Shown here: positions 41,618 to 50,370 of the stretch, piece by piece
How positions within the stretch are numbered: the stretch's first letter is position 1
Layout: the number at the start of each line of letters is the position of its first letter
From: an uncultured Coriobacteriaceae bacterium
GTDB lineage: Bacteria > Actinomycetota > Coriobacteriia > Coriobacteriales > Coriobacteriaceae
Direction of reading: 5' to 3'
Length of the DNA stretch: 64,000 bases
NCBI GenBank assembly: GCA_944321435.1
Contig: CALULH010000011.1
Span: 1-64,000 of the forward strand
Notes under the pieces: model-generated
Seen by the model: the letters and a program-made list of their open reading frames with translations, nothing else
Database searches by the model: none
Told to the model about the DNA's origin: nothing
Made by a program: the position numbers and the translations under genes

Positions 41618-43087
41618 CTAGGCGTCGGCGCGGGCGGCCTTGCGGTCTCGGTAGTTCAGGTACTCGCGCACCAAGGCCAGCGCCACGCTCACCGCCACGA
41701 GCACCGCCAGCACGTGGAAGGCGATGTGCATGCCGTCCATGAAGACCTCCGGGCGACCTTCCACGTAGCTCGTCACGTGATAGCCGATGGAGGCGGACAT
41801 GCCGCTGTAGAGCAGGGCCGATCCTATGGTGATGCCCAGTGACTGCCCCAGGTAGCGCATGAGGTTGCCGAGCGACCCCACGAACCCCAGGGCGCCTTCG
41901 GGCGCATGCCCCATGATGAGCGAGTTGTTGGGCGCCTGGAAGATTGAGCTGCCCAGCGAGGTGAACATGATGCAGCAGATGAGGAAGGGTATCGGCAGGT
42001 CCAACGTCACGAAGCCAAAGACGGTGAGGCCGCAGGTGTAGATGATCTGCCCCACCAGCGTGGGGTGCTCGCAGCCCACCTTGTCGGAAACCGCCCCCGA
42101 GATGGGCCCGCAGATGGAGTTGACCAGCGGGTAGCACGCCATGATGAGACCCGAGACCCCGACGTTGATGCCGCGCGCCTCCTGCAGGTAGTACGGGAAG
42201 ATGAACGTATAGGCGCTCATGGCGAGAAAGACGATGACCATGTTGACGAGGTCGATGCAGAACCTCACGTCGCGGAAGATCCCGAGCGTCATGAGCGGCG
42301 AGGTCACATGGTTCTCGGTCACGATGAAGAGCGCGAGAAGCACCACGCCGGCGGCGAGCATCCCCAAGTTAGCGGGCGTGGCACCGCCCTCCAAGAAGGT
42401 GATCGCGCAGAAGAGCAGCAGGATGGCGGGAACCAGGAGCACCGCGCCCAGGAGGTCGAACGCCGGGCGCCGCGCGGGCCGCTGGTTGCGCAGGACCTTG
42501 AGGCCCACCAGGAACGACACGAGGCCGATGGGCAGGTTGATGATGAATATGAACTCCCACGGCAGCGTCGCCACGATAAGGCCGCCCAAGGTGGGGCCGC
42601 ACATGGCGCCGAGCGCCGTGAAGGTGGCCACGAGCCCCAGCGCCCGACCGCGCCCCTCGGGGAAGGTCTCGGTGATGATGCCCTGGTTGTTGGCAAGGCT
42701 CGCCGCGCCGCCGAGCGCCTGCACGGCGCGCGAGATCACCAGCATCTCAAACGTTCCGGACAGGGCGCAGAGCCCCGATCCCACGGTAAAGAGCACCACG
42801 CCCACCTGGAAGATGCGCACCTTGCCGAACATGTCGCCCAGGCGGCCGAACACCAAAAGGGCCGCGCAGGTCACCACGCTGTAGATGCTCGTGACCCACT
42901 GGATGGAAGCCATGTCCACGCCTAGCTCGCGCTGCATGGAGGGCAGCGCCACGTTGACGATGGTGCCGTCCAGGATCTCCATGAAGGTCATGGCCAGAAT
43001 GACGATGAGAACCGCCGACCGGCGCGGCTGCCGCACGCCGTCCCCGCCCATGGCTGACGCCTGGGCAACCGTAGAACCGCTGCTCAT
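41618..43087 (-). CDS. MFS transporter, DHA2 (14-helix) drug exporter type
   Basis: A 489-residue membrane protein with 14 predicted helices; start at 43087 after GGGGGAGCG. MTFMEILDGTIVNVALPSMQ is motif D1 in TM1. LLVFGRLGDMFGKVRIF is the MFS loop 2-3 motif A. The TM4-TM5 region has SRAVQALGGAASLAN and VATFTALGAMCGPTLGG (motif C, antiporter). It expels drugs or metabolites in exchange for protons. The substrate is not identifiable, and no regulator is adjacent on the same strand. A clean terminator ends the transcript. Confidence 0.9.
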   Translation of the reverse strand: MSSGSTVAQASAMGGDGVRQPRRSAVLIVILAMTFMEILDGTIVNVALPSMQRELGVDMASIQWVTSIYSVVTCAALLVFGRLGDMFGKVRIFQVGVVLFTVGSGLCALSGTFEMLVISRAVQALGGAASLANNQGIITETFPEGRGRALGLVATFTALGAMCGPTLGGLIVATLPWEFIFIINLPIGLVSFLVGLKVLRNQRPARRPAFDLLGAVLLVPAILLLFCAITFLEGGATPANLGMLAAGVVLLALFIVTENHVTSPLMTLGIFRDVRFCIDLVNMVIVFLAMSAYTFIFPYYLQEARGINVGVSGLIMACYPLVNSICGPISGAVSDKVGCEHPTLVGQIIYTCGLTVFGFVTLDLPIPFLICCIMFTSLGSSIFQAPNNSLIMGHAPEGALGFVGSLGNLMRYLGQSLGITIGSALLYSGMSASIGYHVTSYVEGRPEVFMDGMHIAFHVLAVLVAVSVALALVREYLNYRDRKAARADA

Positions 43088-43203
43088 AGATACGCTCCCC
43101 CGTATAAAGAGTTGTGGATGAGCGTTAGTATACCCGCGCGCGACGCGGGTAGCCGAAATCCCCCGCGCGGCGCCTCGCGGCGCGCCCTTCCGGCAAATGG
43201 GCC

Positions 43204-44316
43204 CTAGTCCTCCTCGGCACCCACGGCGCCGGCGCAGAGGAGCTCGATGTCGCGCACGATCTTGCCGCCCGATATGCTCACCTGGGCATAGCGCTGCTGC
43301 ACCGTCTCAAGCGCCTTGGACACCGCCTCGAGACGGGCGTTGAGCCGGCGGGCATCGTCCTGCAGGAGGCCGATGCGGCGCACCACCTCGTCGATATTGC
43401 GCGTGCGCTCGAAGTCGCGCGTGGCAGCCACCAGCGTGAAGACCACGCCGACCAACGTGGTGGGCGAGGTGATGAGCACGTGCCTGCCCGTTGCGTAGGA
43501 GACGAGATCCGGCTCGTGCGCGCAGATATGCGTGTATACGGCCTCGCTCGGCACGAACATGACCGCGACGTCGGCCGTCTCGGGCTCCACAATGTACTTG
43601 GCGGCGATATCGTCCACATGGCGGCGCACGCTCGTGCGGAACCGCGCCTCGGCGGCGCGCACCGCCTCGCCGCGGCCGTAGTCGCGCTCCTCGGCCGCCA
43701 TGAGCTCTTGGAATCCCTCAAGCGGGAACTTGGCGTCGATCCCCAAGACGCGCTCGGTCCCCGGCAGATGCAGCGCAACGTCCACGCGCTGCCCGCGCGC
43801 CAGCGTGTACTGCGCCTCGTACACCGCCGTGGACGAGCCCGCGTAGAGCGCCAGGAGCGTCTCGAGCTGGTGCTCCCCCCAGGCGCCGCGCGCCTTCTTG
43901 TCGGTCATAACGGCGTTCATCTGCGCCACGCCCTGGGCGATGCCGTCGATCGCGCGCTGCGCCGCCTGGTCGCGCCCGGCCGACTTGGCCGTGGCCATGC
44001 TGAGCTGCTCGCGCACGGCGGCAAGGCTGCGCTGCACCTCGGTCACGGCGCCGCGCGTGGCCTCCAGGGCCTCCTGGGTCGAGGCGCCGTCGCGCGCCGC
44101 GGCGGTACCCTGGGCCTGCAGGCCCTGCTGCACCTGGCCGAGCGACGCCGCCATCTGTGCGCAGGCGCGCACCAGGTCATCCATGCGCGCAGCATCCGGA
44201 GCCGCCCCGGGCTCAGACCGCGCGCCCGCCGCGCGCCGCAGGCACGCCAGCGCCACGGCAACCGCCGCGGCGGCCACCACCAGGGCAAGCACCGCAACCA
44301 CCGTCTGAACGTCCAC
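43204..44316 (-). CDS. rmuC: DNA recombination protein RmuC
   Basis: A 370-residue protein with GTG start at 44316 behind GGAAGGTGG. One N-terminal membrane helix (residues 5-25), then a coiled-coil about 45-125, then the RmuC nuclease-like core: GAWGEHQLETLLALY, VDVALHLPGTERVLGIDAKFPLE, DVAVMFVPSEAVY, and HVLITSPTTLVGVVFTLV. The PD-(D/E)XK-like residues (Asp...DAK) are present. RmuC limits inversion events at short inverted repeats in E. coli, which is of interest beside so many inverted repeat arrays. Monocistronic. Confidence 0.93.
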   Translation of the reverse strand: MDVQTVVAVLALVVAAAAVAVALACLRRAAGARSEPGAAPDAARMDDLVRACAQMAASLGQVQQGLQAQGTAAARDGASTQEALEATRGAVTEVQRSLAAVREQLSMATAKSAGRDQAAQRAIDGIAQGVAQMNAVMTDKKARGAWGEHQLETLLALYAGSSTAVYEAQYTLARGQRVDVALHLPGTERVLGIDAKFPLEGFQELMAAEERDYGRGEAVRAAEARFRTSVRRHVDDIAAKYIVEPETADVAVMFVPSEAVYTHICAHEPDLVSYATGRHVLITSPTTLVGVVFTLVAATRDFERTRNIDEVVRRIGLLQDDARRLNARLEAVSKALETVQQRYAQVSISGGKIVRDIELLCAGAVGAEED

Positions 44317-44419
44317 CTTGCCACCTTCCCTCTCCGCTCATCTCCGCCAAACCCAGGCTAACGGCTCGAGCGGACATGTGTTCGAACTCTTCACCATCTG
44401 TTCACATTCTTATACAGCG

Positions 44420-46795
44420 TTATACAGCGCCCGTCGCAGAATCGGCAGCTGAAAGCCGCAGCGCCCCGCAAGCGCCCTCGCGGCCGTCAAAGGCCCGCAT
44501 GACGCGCAGCTCCGCGGCGCGCGCCGCCGCGGCCACGTCCTCCGCACGGTGCCGCGCCGGCGCGAAGAGCCTCGAGCGCCCGCGCGCGTCCGTGACGACG
44601 CGCAGCAGCGTTCCGTCCGCCCCGCGCAGCGCATGGGCCTCCCGCCGGCGCGCGCAGGCGGCGCAGGCGCGGTCGCAGGGCCCCGCTGCCTGCAGCAGGC
44701 AGTGCGCGCATACCATAGCCTCGACATCGTCCAGCGCCAGGACGCCCATCGCCGGGACCGCACCGCACTGGCCGTCCGCCGCGAGCGCCGCCGCCAACCC
44801 GGCCGCCTCGTCCGGCCCCAGCTCGGAGGCAAGCCACACGACGCGCGCGCCCTGCTCTGCGAACGCGCGCACCGCCTCGGCGTTGCGCGCCACGAGCGGC
44901 GCCATGACCTCGAAGGGCGCGCCCGCGGCGCGGGCCAGCGCCACCTGCGCGAGGTTGCGGCACACCACGCCGCCCGCCCGGGCGATAAGCGCGCGGGTCG
45001 CGTCCTCGTCGCCCGGGCGCACCGTCTCGTCGAGCACCGCGGTAAGCGCGCCTACGAGCGGGCGCCACGCGGCCTCGTCGTCGGCCATGCGCCACGCGCA
45101 GGCGTAGACGCGCATGCCGGCCCCCAGGGCCGCCCGCGCCTCCTCCGGCGAGGCCACGAGCGCGTACGCGCCCTCCGCTGCGGCGCCGGGCGCGCCCGCA
45201 GAGCCCGCAAGCCCCCGGGGCGCCGCGGCATCGCGCGGGGCCGCGCCCCGCACGCGCTCTGCGCGCGGAACGGCCGGCGGGCGCTTATCGCCCTCGGACC
45301 CACTCTCCCCGGCCGCCACCCGATACGCCGACAGCTCGGCCCGCAGGGGCGCCAGCGCCGCCTCGGTGTCGGCTAGCACCTGCGCGCTGCGCACGCAGAA
45401 GACCTCGCATGGCGGGTCCACCCGCCGCTTGACGGAAACCCGCAGCTCCTCGCCGGCCGCGGCGTCGCGCGGGGCCTCCACCATGGGCCACCGCTTGGGA
45501 CCGTGCACCTTGGCCGATTCGTCGGGGTAAAAGCGGATCTCCAGCGTGTCGCCCGCCGCCACGGGCCGCTCAAGGCGCACCACCGCCGTGCGCCCGCGCC
45601 GCTCGACCATGCGCCCCACGCGCACGCCTTGGTTGATGGCGCGCTCGTAGCTCATAAGGCGGCCGTCGGGACGGCCGGTCAGGTAGGCGTCCGTGAACCC
45701 CCGGTTGAAGGAGCGCCCCAGCTGGGCGATAAGCTCGTCGGCATCGTAGGGCAGCGGGCGAGAACCGCAGGGCGCCGGGCGCCCGCCGTCGGCGGCATCC
45801 GGGCCCGCACCCTGCGCGGCCAGGGCATCGAGCGCCCGCCGGTAGGTCCGCGTGACGTTATAGACATAGTCGGGGTTCTTCATGCGCCCCTCGATCTTGA
45901 GGGCCGCCACGCCCGCCACCGCCAAATCGGCCAGCTGGCCGATGGAGCAGAAGTCGCGCGGGCAAAGGAGCTTGGCGCCCGCCACCGCGCCCACCGGCTC
46001 CCACGCCCCGCCCCGGCGCTCGCCGCCCTCCCCGGCGCGCATGCCGGCCGCAGGCGTCCGCGCGCGCTTCTCGCCCGCATCGGCTCCCCCGGGGGCGAGG
46101 CCGCGCTCGCGCGCCGAGCGGCCCGCGGGCGCCCTCTGCAGCAGCTCCCAGTCAAAGCGGCACGGCTGCACGCAGGCACCGCGGTTGGCCGAACGGCCCC
46201 TCAGGTGCGCGGACAGCTCGCAGCAGCCCGCGTAGCAGATGCAGATGGCCCCATGGCAGAAAACCTCGACGTCGACGCCCGTCGCGGCAAGCGCGGCGAT
46301 CTCGGCCACCGTGAGCTCGCGCGAGGTCGTGACGCGCGCAAAGCCCAGCGCCCGCGCGGCGCGCACGCCGGCGGGCGACTGCACGTTGGCCTGCGTGGAA
46401 AGGTGCAGCTCGGCTGCGGGAAGCTCCCGGCGCAGGCGCGCCGCCAAGCCCCAGTCGGCCACGATGAGCGCGTCGGCGCCCGCTGAAACGGCGGCGCGCG
46501 CCGCGCCAACCGCCGCCGCGAGCTCGTCGTCACGCACCTGGATGTTGAGCGCGACGTACACCCGCACGCCGTGGGCGTGCGCCAGGCGCACGGCGGCCCC
46601 GAGCTCCGCATACGAGAAGTTCTCCGCGCTCACGCGCGCGCTGAACGCCTCGAGCCCCAGGTACACGGCATCGGCGCCCGCCGCCACCGCGGCAAGCAGG
46701 GCGTCGGGCCCGCCTGCCGGCGCCAGCAGCTCCGGCATGCGCCGGGCCGTCCGCGCCGCCCCCGCGCTCCCTTTCCTCTCGGCTGTATCCCTCAC
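44420..46795 (-). CDS. Peptidase U32 family protein (RlhA/TrhP type)
   Basis: A 791-residue protein; GTG start at 46795 behind GAGGGAGG; open frame continues upstream without a ribosome site. MPELLAPAGGPDALLAAVAA begins the U32 barrel. EVFCHGAICICYAGCCELSA and SANRGACVQPCRFDWELL hold the Cys residues that bind the prephenate-requiring cofactor or cluster in tRNA/rRNA hydroxylation enzymes. ALKIEGRMKNPDYV is the third U32 block. Two low-complexity insertions (about 250-290, with DAGEKRARTP, and about 555-595) interrupt the usual fold. Known members hydroxylate tRNA U34 (TrhP) or 23S C2501 (RlhA). Which RNA is modified here is not decided. Confidence 0.88.
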   Translation of the reverse strand: MRDTAERKGSAGAARTARRMPELLAPAGGPDALLAAVAAGADAVYLGLEAFSARVSAENFSYAELGAAVRLAHAHGVRVYVALNIQVRDDELAAAVGAARAAVSAGADALIVADWGLAARLRRELPAAELHLSTQANVQSPAGVRAARALGFARVTTSRELTVAEIAALAATGVDVEVFCHGAICICYAGCCELSAHLRGRSANRGACVQPCRFDWELLQRAPAGRSARERGLAPGGADAGEKRARTPAAGMRAGEGGERRGGAWEPVGAVAGAKLLCPRDFCSIGQLADLAVAGVAALKIEGRMKNPDYVYNVTRTYRRALDALAAQGAGPDAADGGRPAPCGSRPLPYDADELIAQLGRSFNRGFTDAYLTGRPDGRLMSYERAINQGVRVGRMVERRGRTAVVRLERPVAAGDTLEIRFYPDESAKVHGPKRWPMVEAPRDAAAGEELRVSVKRRVDPPCEVFCVRSAQVLADTEAALAPLRAELSAYRVAAGESGSEGDKRPPAVPRAERVRGAAPRDAAAPRGLAGSAGAPGAAAEGAYALVASPEEARAALGAGMRVYACAWRMADDEAAWRPLVGALTAVLDETVRPGDEDATRALIARAGGVVCRNLAQVALARAAGAPFEVMAPLVARNAEAVRAFAEQGARVVWLASELGPDEAAGLAAALAADGQCGAVPAMGVLALDDVEAMVCAHCLLQAAGPCDRACAACARRREAHALRGADGTLLRVVTDARGRSRLFAPARHRAEDVAAAARAAELRVMRAFDGREGACGALRLSAADSATGAV

Positions 46796-47044
46796 GCATC
46801 CTCCCTCAGCAAGGCTTCGCTCGCATGCCCCCGCGCGTCCGGGCACCCCATTGCGCCGGCACCGCGCTTCTCGTCCGCCCAAGCCCGCGCCATCGCGCGT
46901 TTTTTTCGCAAAAGCTTCAACTTCATATCGAAGGTTTGCAGGGCGTCTGAAATTTGCGCTTACCCGGCCCTGCGTTCCGTATCGGGCCAGCATGATACGC
47001 TAAAGTATAGAAACATATGTAACCGCCCTGGGAGGTTCGTGTAT

Positions 47045-49363
47045 ATGAGTCCTCGTGAACGCCGCAAAAACATGCGCGCAAAGACGCACACCGTACCGCT
47101 GGTGCTCGTCTCGTTCTTCGGTTTCCTGCTTATAGCCGCCATCGCCTTCGGCGTCGGCATGATGGTCAACGTCACCAACTGGCTCAAAGACCTGCCCGAC
47201 TACACCAGCGCAGACGCCTACTTGGTGAGCGAGCCCACCACCATCCTGGACGCCGGCGGCAACGAGATCGCCAGCCTCTACGTGGAGAACCGCACCAACA
47301 TCACCAAGGACCAGTGCTCGCAGTACGTGCTGAACGGCACCGTGGCCACCGAGGACGAGCGCTTCTACGACCACGGCGGCGTGGACATCATCGGCATCCT
47401 GCGCGCCGCGGTCTCGCAGCTCACCGGCGGTTCCGAGGGCGGCTCCACCATCACCCAGCAGCTGGTGCGCAACACCATCCTGTCCGAGGAGCAGTTCGAC
47501 AACACCCTGGAGCGCAAGGTGCGCGAGGCCTACCTGGCCATCCAGATGGAGAAGATCTTCTCCAAGGACGAGATCCTCATGATGTACCTCAACACCGTGC
47601 CCTTCGGGCACGGCGCCTACGGCATCCAGGCGGCCGCCGAGACGTACTTCTCCAAAAACGCCAGCGACCTCACGCTGGCCGAGGCCGCGCTCCTGGTCGG
47701 TCTGCCTAACGGCCCGTCGCTCTACGACCCCACCATCAACCCGGACCTGGCGCTTGAGCGCCGCAACCTGGTGCTGGACCGCATGCTGTCCAACGGTTAC
47801 ATCACGCAGGAGGAGCACGACGCGGCGCAGGCCGAGCCCATCACGCTGAACGTGAGCGAGGCGCCCGTCAACGGCGTGTACTCCAGCCCCTACTTCGTGG
47901 ACTACGTCAAGCAGCTGCTCTCCGAGGAGTTCTCCACCGACGTGCTGTACCGCGGCGGCCTCACCGTTCAGACCACGCTTGACCCTACCGCGCAGACCGC
48001 GGCCGAGAATGCCATCCGCGACGGCCTGGCCGACTTTGGCGACGACACGCTGGACGGCGCGCTGGTGGCCATCGACCCGGACACCGGCTACATCAAGGCC
48101 ATGGTGGGCGGCAAGGACTACTACAGCACCGCCACGTTCGACGACGGCGTGACGCCCATCAGCGGTCAGGAGAACATGATCACCAGCACGCAGCGTGGCT
48201 GCGGCTCCACGTTCAAGACCATCACGCTCACCGCCGCCATCAACGAGGGCATGAACCCCAGCATCATCCTGAACTGCAACACCGGCTACAAGACCAAGCG
48301 CGGCCTCAACACCATCAAGAACGTCAACAACGCCAGCTACGGCAACATCAGCCTCGCGCGCGCCACCGAGGTCTCCTCCAACACCGGCTACGTGCAGGTG
48401 GCCGAGGTTATCGGCAACAGCACGATCATGGACATGGCGCACGCCCTGGGCGTTGACGTCGACATCCCTGATTCCGAGACCATGACGCTCGGCCCCGACG
48501 GCATGCCCCCGCTCAACATGGCCGAGGTGTACGCCACGCTGGCCGCCAACGGCACGCACCGCGAGCCCGTGGCCATCACGCAGATCCTCTCCCGCTCCGG
48601 CGAGGTGCTCTACCAGCACACCGACGAGTCCACCCAGGCCGTCGACTCCTCCGTGGCCGCCGCTGCGCGCGAGGTCCTGGAGGGCGTCATGACCCGCGGC
48701 ACCGGCACCTACGCCGATCCCGATATCGATCAGCCGGTCTTCGGCAAGACGGGCACCACCACCGGCCCCACCGACCTGTGGTTCGCCGGCGCCACCCCGC
48801 AGCTCGCCGTGGCGGTCTGGACGGGCCATCGCGACAACTCCGAGATCTACTCGGGATACCGCACCGCCCAGACCTCGCAGACCTCCGCGCCCATCTTCAA
48901 GGAGTTCATGGAGCAGGCGCTGGCAGGCGCAGCGCGCGAGGAATTCCCCACCGCCAAGGAGCCCGTGTACAAGGCCAACTCCTCGTGGGATTTCTCGGGC
49001 AACCTCAACAGCTCCAGCTCGTCCAGCAGCTCCGACGACGATGACGAGAGCAGCTCCTCCAGCTCCTCCAGCTCAAGCGGCGACGAGCCCGCCATCGTGG
49101 ACGAGGACGCGGACACGGGCACCTCTACGGGCGGCGGCACGTCCGACGGCACGGGCAACTCCGGCTCCACGGGCGGGTCGACCGGCGATAACGGCGGCTC
49201 CTCGGGCGGCGACAACAGCGGCAACTCCGGAGGCAGCTCGGGAGGTGGCGATAACCAAGGCGGTTCCTCGGGCGGCGGCAACACCGGCAACGGCGGTACC
49301 GATTCCGGAGGCGGCGATACCGGCGGAGAGGTCCCCTCTCCCGATCCCGTGCCCGCTGAGTAG
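47045..49363 (+). CDS. ponA: Class A penicillin-binding protein 1A
   Basis: A 772-residue bifunctional cell-wall synthase; ATG 47045 after GGGAGG. One signal-anchor helix at about 18-45. Glycosyltransferase 51 domain: VATEDERFYDHGGVDIIGI, GGSTITQQLVRN and EILMMYLNTVPFGHGAYGIQ. Transpeptidase: SxxK at Ser388 (GSTFKTI), SxN at 444 (SSNTG) and KTG at 568. From residue 645 the tail is Ser-rich, then Asp-rich, then Gly/Ser/Asn-rich for about 120 residues, probably an extended wall-spanning stretch. It polymerises and crosslinks peptidoglycan outside the membrane. It is followed by a strong terminator. Confidence 0.97.
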   Translation: MSPRERRKNMRAKTHTVPLVLVSFFGFLLIAAIAFGVGMMVNVTNWLKDLPDYTSADAYLVSEPTTILDAGGNEIASLYVENRTNITKDQCSQYVLNGTVATEDERFYDHGGVDIIGILRAAVSQLTGGSEGGSTITQQLVRNTILSEEQFDNTLERKVREAYLAIQMEKIFSKDEILMMYLNTVPFGHGAYGIQAAAETYFSKNASDLTLAEAALLVGLPNGPSLYDPTINPDLALERRNLVLDRMLSNGYITQEEHDAAQAEPITLNVSEAPVNGVYSSPYFVDYVKQLLSEEFSTDVLYRGGLTVQTTLDPTAQTAAENAIRDGLADFGDDTLDGALVAIDPDTGYIKAMVGGKDYYSTATFDDGVTPISGQENMITSTQRGCGSTFKTITLTAAINEGMNPSIILNCNTGYKTKRGLNTIKNVNNASYGNISLARATEVSSNTGYVQVAEVIGNSTIMDMAHALGVDVDIPDSETMTLGPDGMPPLNMAEVYATLAANGTHREPVAITQILSRSGEVLYQHTDESTQAVDSSVAAAAREVLEGVMTRGTGTYADPDIDQPVFGKTGTTTGPTDLWFAGATPQLAVAVWTGHRDNSEIYSGYRTAQTSQTSAPIFKEFMEQALAGAAREEFPTAKEPVYKANSSWDFSGNLNSSSSSSSSDDDDESSSSSSSSSSGDEPAIVDEDADTGTSTGGGTSDGTGNSGSTGGSTGDNGGSSGGDNSGNSGGSSGGGDNQGGSSGGGNTGNGGTDSGGGDTGGEVPSPDPVPAE

Positions 49364-49457
49364 GCGCCCCCAGCCAAGAACGCAGCGTTTTCCGCGGGGA
49401 GGATCGTTCCTCCCCGCCGCTTTAGGATCTTTGCAACCGAGCCACCTGTACCGCGCA

Positions 49458-49515
49458 AACGGCCCGGCCCCGCCCCCCCCGCAGTCGCGGGAAGGCGGGG
49501 CCGGGCCGTTTTTTA
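49458..49515 (+). terminator. Terminator of ponA
   Basis: A long GC stem ACGGCCCGGCCCCGCC (from 49459) pairing with GGCGGGGCCGGGCCGT (to 49510), with a loop CGCAGTCGCGGGAA that can itself pair, followed by TTTTT. It lies about 95 bases after the ponA stop. Confidence 0.9.
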
Positions 49516-49585
49516 GCCTGAAAAGCCGGTTGATGCCACGGCGGGCGAGAAGGCCGGCTACCGCAGCAAGGCGCGCCTTGAGAGC

Positions 49586-49699
49586 TTACGACCGCTTGCT
49601 GCGGCGCAGGCGCACAAAATACCACGCCAGCAGCGCGATGAGCGCAATGGGCAGCAGCAGGACCAGCGAGATGATGGCGATGTGGATGAAAGCGATCAT
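49586..49699 (-). CDS. 37-residue single-helix membrane peptide
   Basis: ATG at 49699 with GGAAAGG 6 bases upstream; stop TAA at 49586-49588. The product is one hydrophobic helix (IAIISLVLLLPIALIALLAW) flanked by a short N-terminus and a basic tail (FVRLRRSKRS), the positive-inside pattern of a small bitopic protein with its C-terminus in the cytoplasm. It lies 52 bases downstream of argR on the same strand, so it may share its transcript. No family is recognised. Coding is supported by the ribosome site, the clean start/stop and the helix-plus-basic-tail composition. Confidence 0.6.
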   Translation of the reverse strand: MIAFIHIAIISLVLLLPIALIALLAWYFVRLRRSKRS

Positions 49700-49751
49700 T
49701 CCGAACCTTTCCAAACGGATCCGACGATGCGCGCAACGGCGCGGCGTCTTG

Positions 49752-50183
49752 CTAGTGAACGTTCCGCAGCTTGTTGACGAGCCCCTCGAACTGCACGCCG
49801 TCCTCGTCGGTCTGGGCGATCACCAAGATGGTGTCGTCGCCCGCAATGGACCCGGCGATATGCGGAAGCTCGGCGCCGTCGACGGCTGCGGCTATGCCCT
49901 GCGCCGTTCCCGGCTGGGTCTTGATGAGCACCAGGTTGTTGGCCCGTGAAACGCCCACCACCAGCTGGGATACCATATGCTGCAAGTGCAGGTCCTCAGC
50001 CAGCACGTACACGCCCTCCGGCAGTTTGCGCAGCCCCATGTCGGCGATATCGCGCGAGACCGTGGCCTGCGTGCAGTCGTAGCCCTCGGCTTTGAGCTGC
50101 TCGACCAGGGCCCGCTGCGTGCGGATGTCCTTGGTGCGCACGATCTCGCGGATCGTTTCCTGTCGCTTGCTGCGCTTCTTCAT
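49752..50183 (-). CDS. argR: Arginine repressor
   Basis: A 143-residue repressor; the start at 50183 follows AAGGGCGGG and matches the family N-terminus MKKRSKRQETIREIV. The winged HTH includes LVEQLKAEGYDCTQATVSRD (about 28-47). The C-terminal oligomerisation and arginine-binding domain has GTAQGIAAAVDGAELPHIAG and SIAGDDTILVIAQTD, with the GDD motif that contacts arginine. It senses arginine and controls arginine synthesis or catabolism. No arg genes are present in this window. An AT-rich ~140-bp stretch upstream holds its promoter. Confidence 0.95.
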   Translation of the reverse strand: MKKRSKRQETIREIVRTKDIRTQRALVEQLKAEGYDCTQATVSRDIADMGLRKLPEGVYVLAEDLHLQHMVSQLVVGVSRANNLVLIKTQPGTAQGIAAAVDGAELPHIAGSIAGDDTILVIAQTDEDGVQFEGLVNKLRNVH

Positions 50184-50370
50184 ATGCCCGCCCTTGTTCC
50201 CGCCGTGTTGCGGCGGCCTGAGCCGCCGACGATGATTCTGAGGCACTAGCATACCGAAACTTACGCCCGCGCAACAGTATCGTGATGAATCATTAACAAC
50301 AAAATTCTCGCTATTTAGCAAATGCAAATGCATATTTCGGTAAATTGCGCAGCAAGCAATGCATAGCCCG

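Noticed and set aside
50184-50370. ARG box in front of argR
   Set aside because: The AT-rich stretch has TGAAT and ATTC-like pieces, but not at the spacing of a known ARG box, so no operator is claimed.
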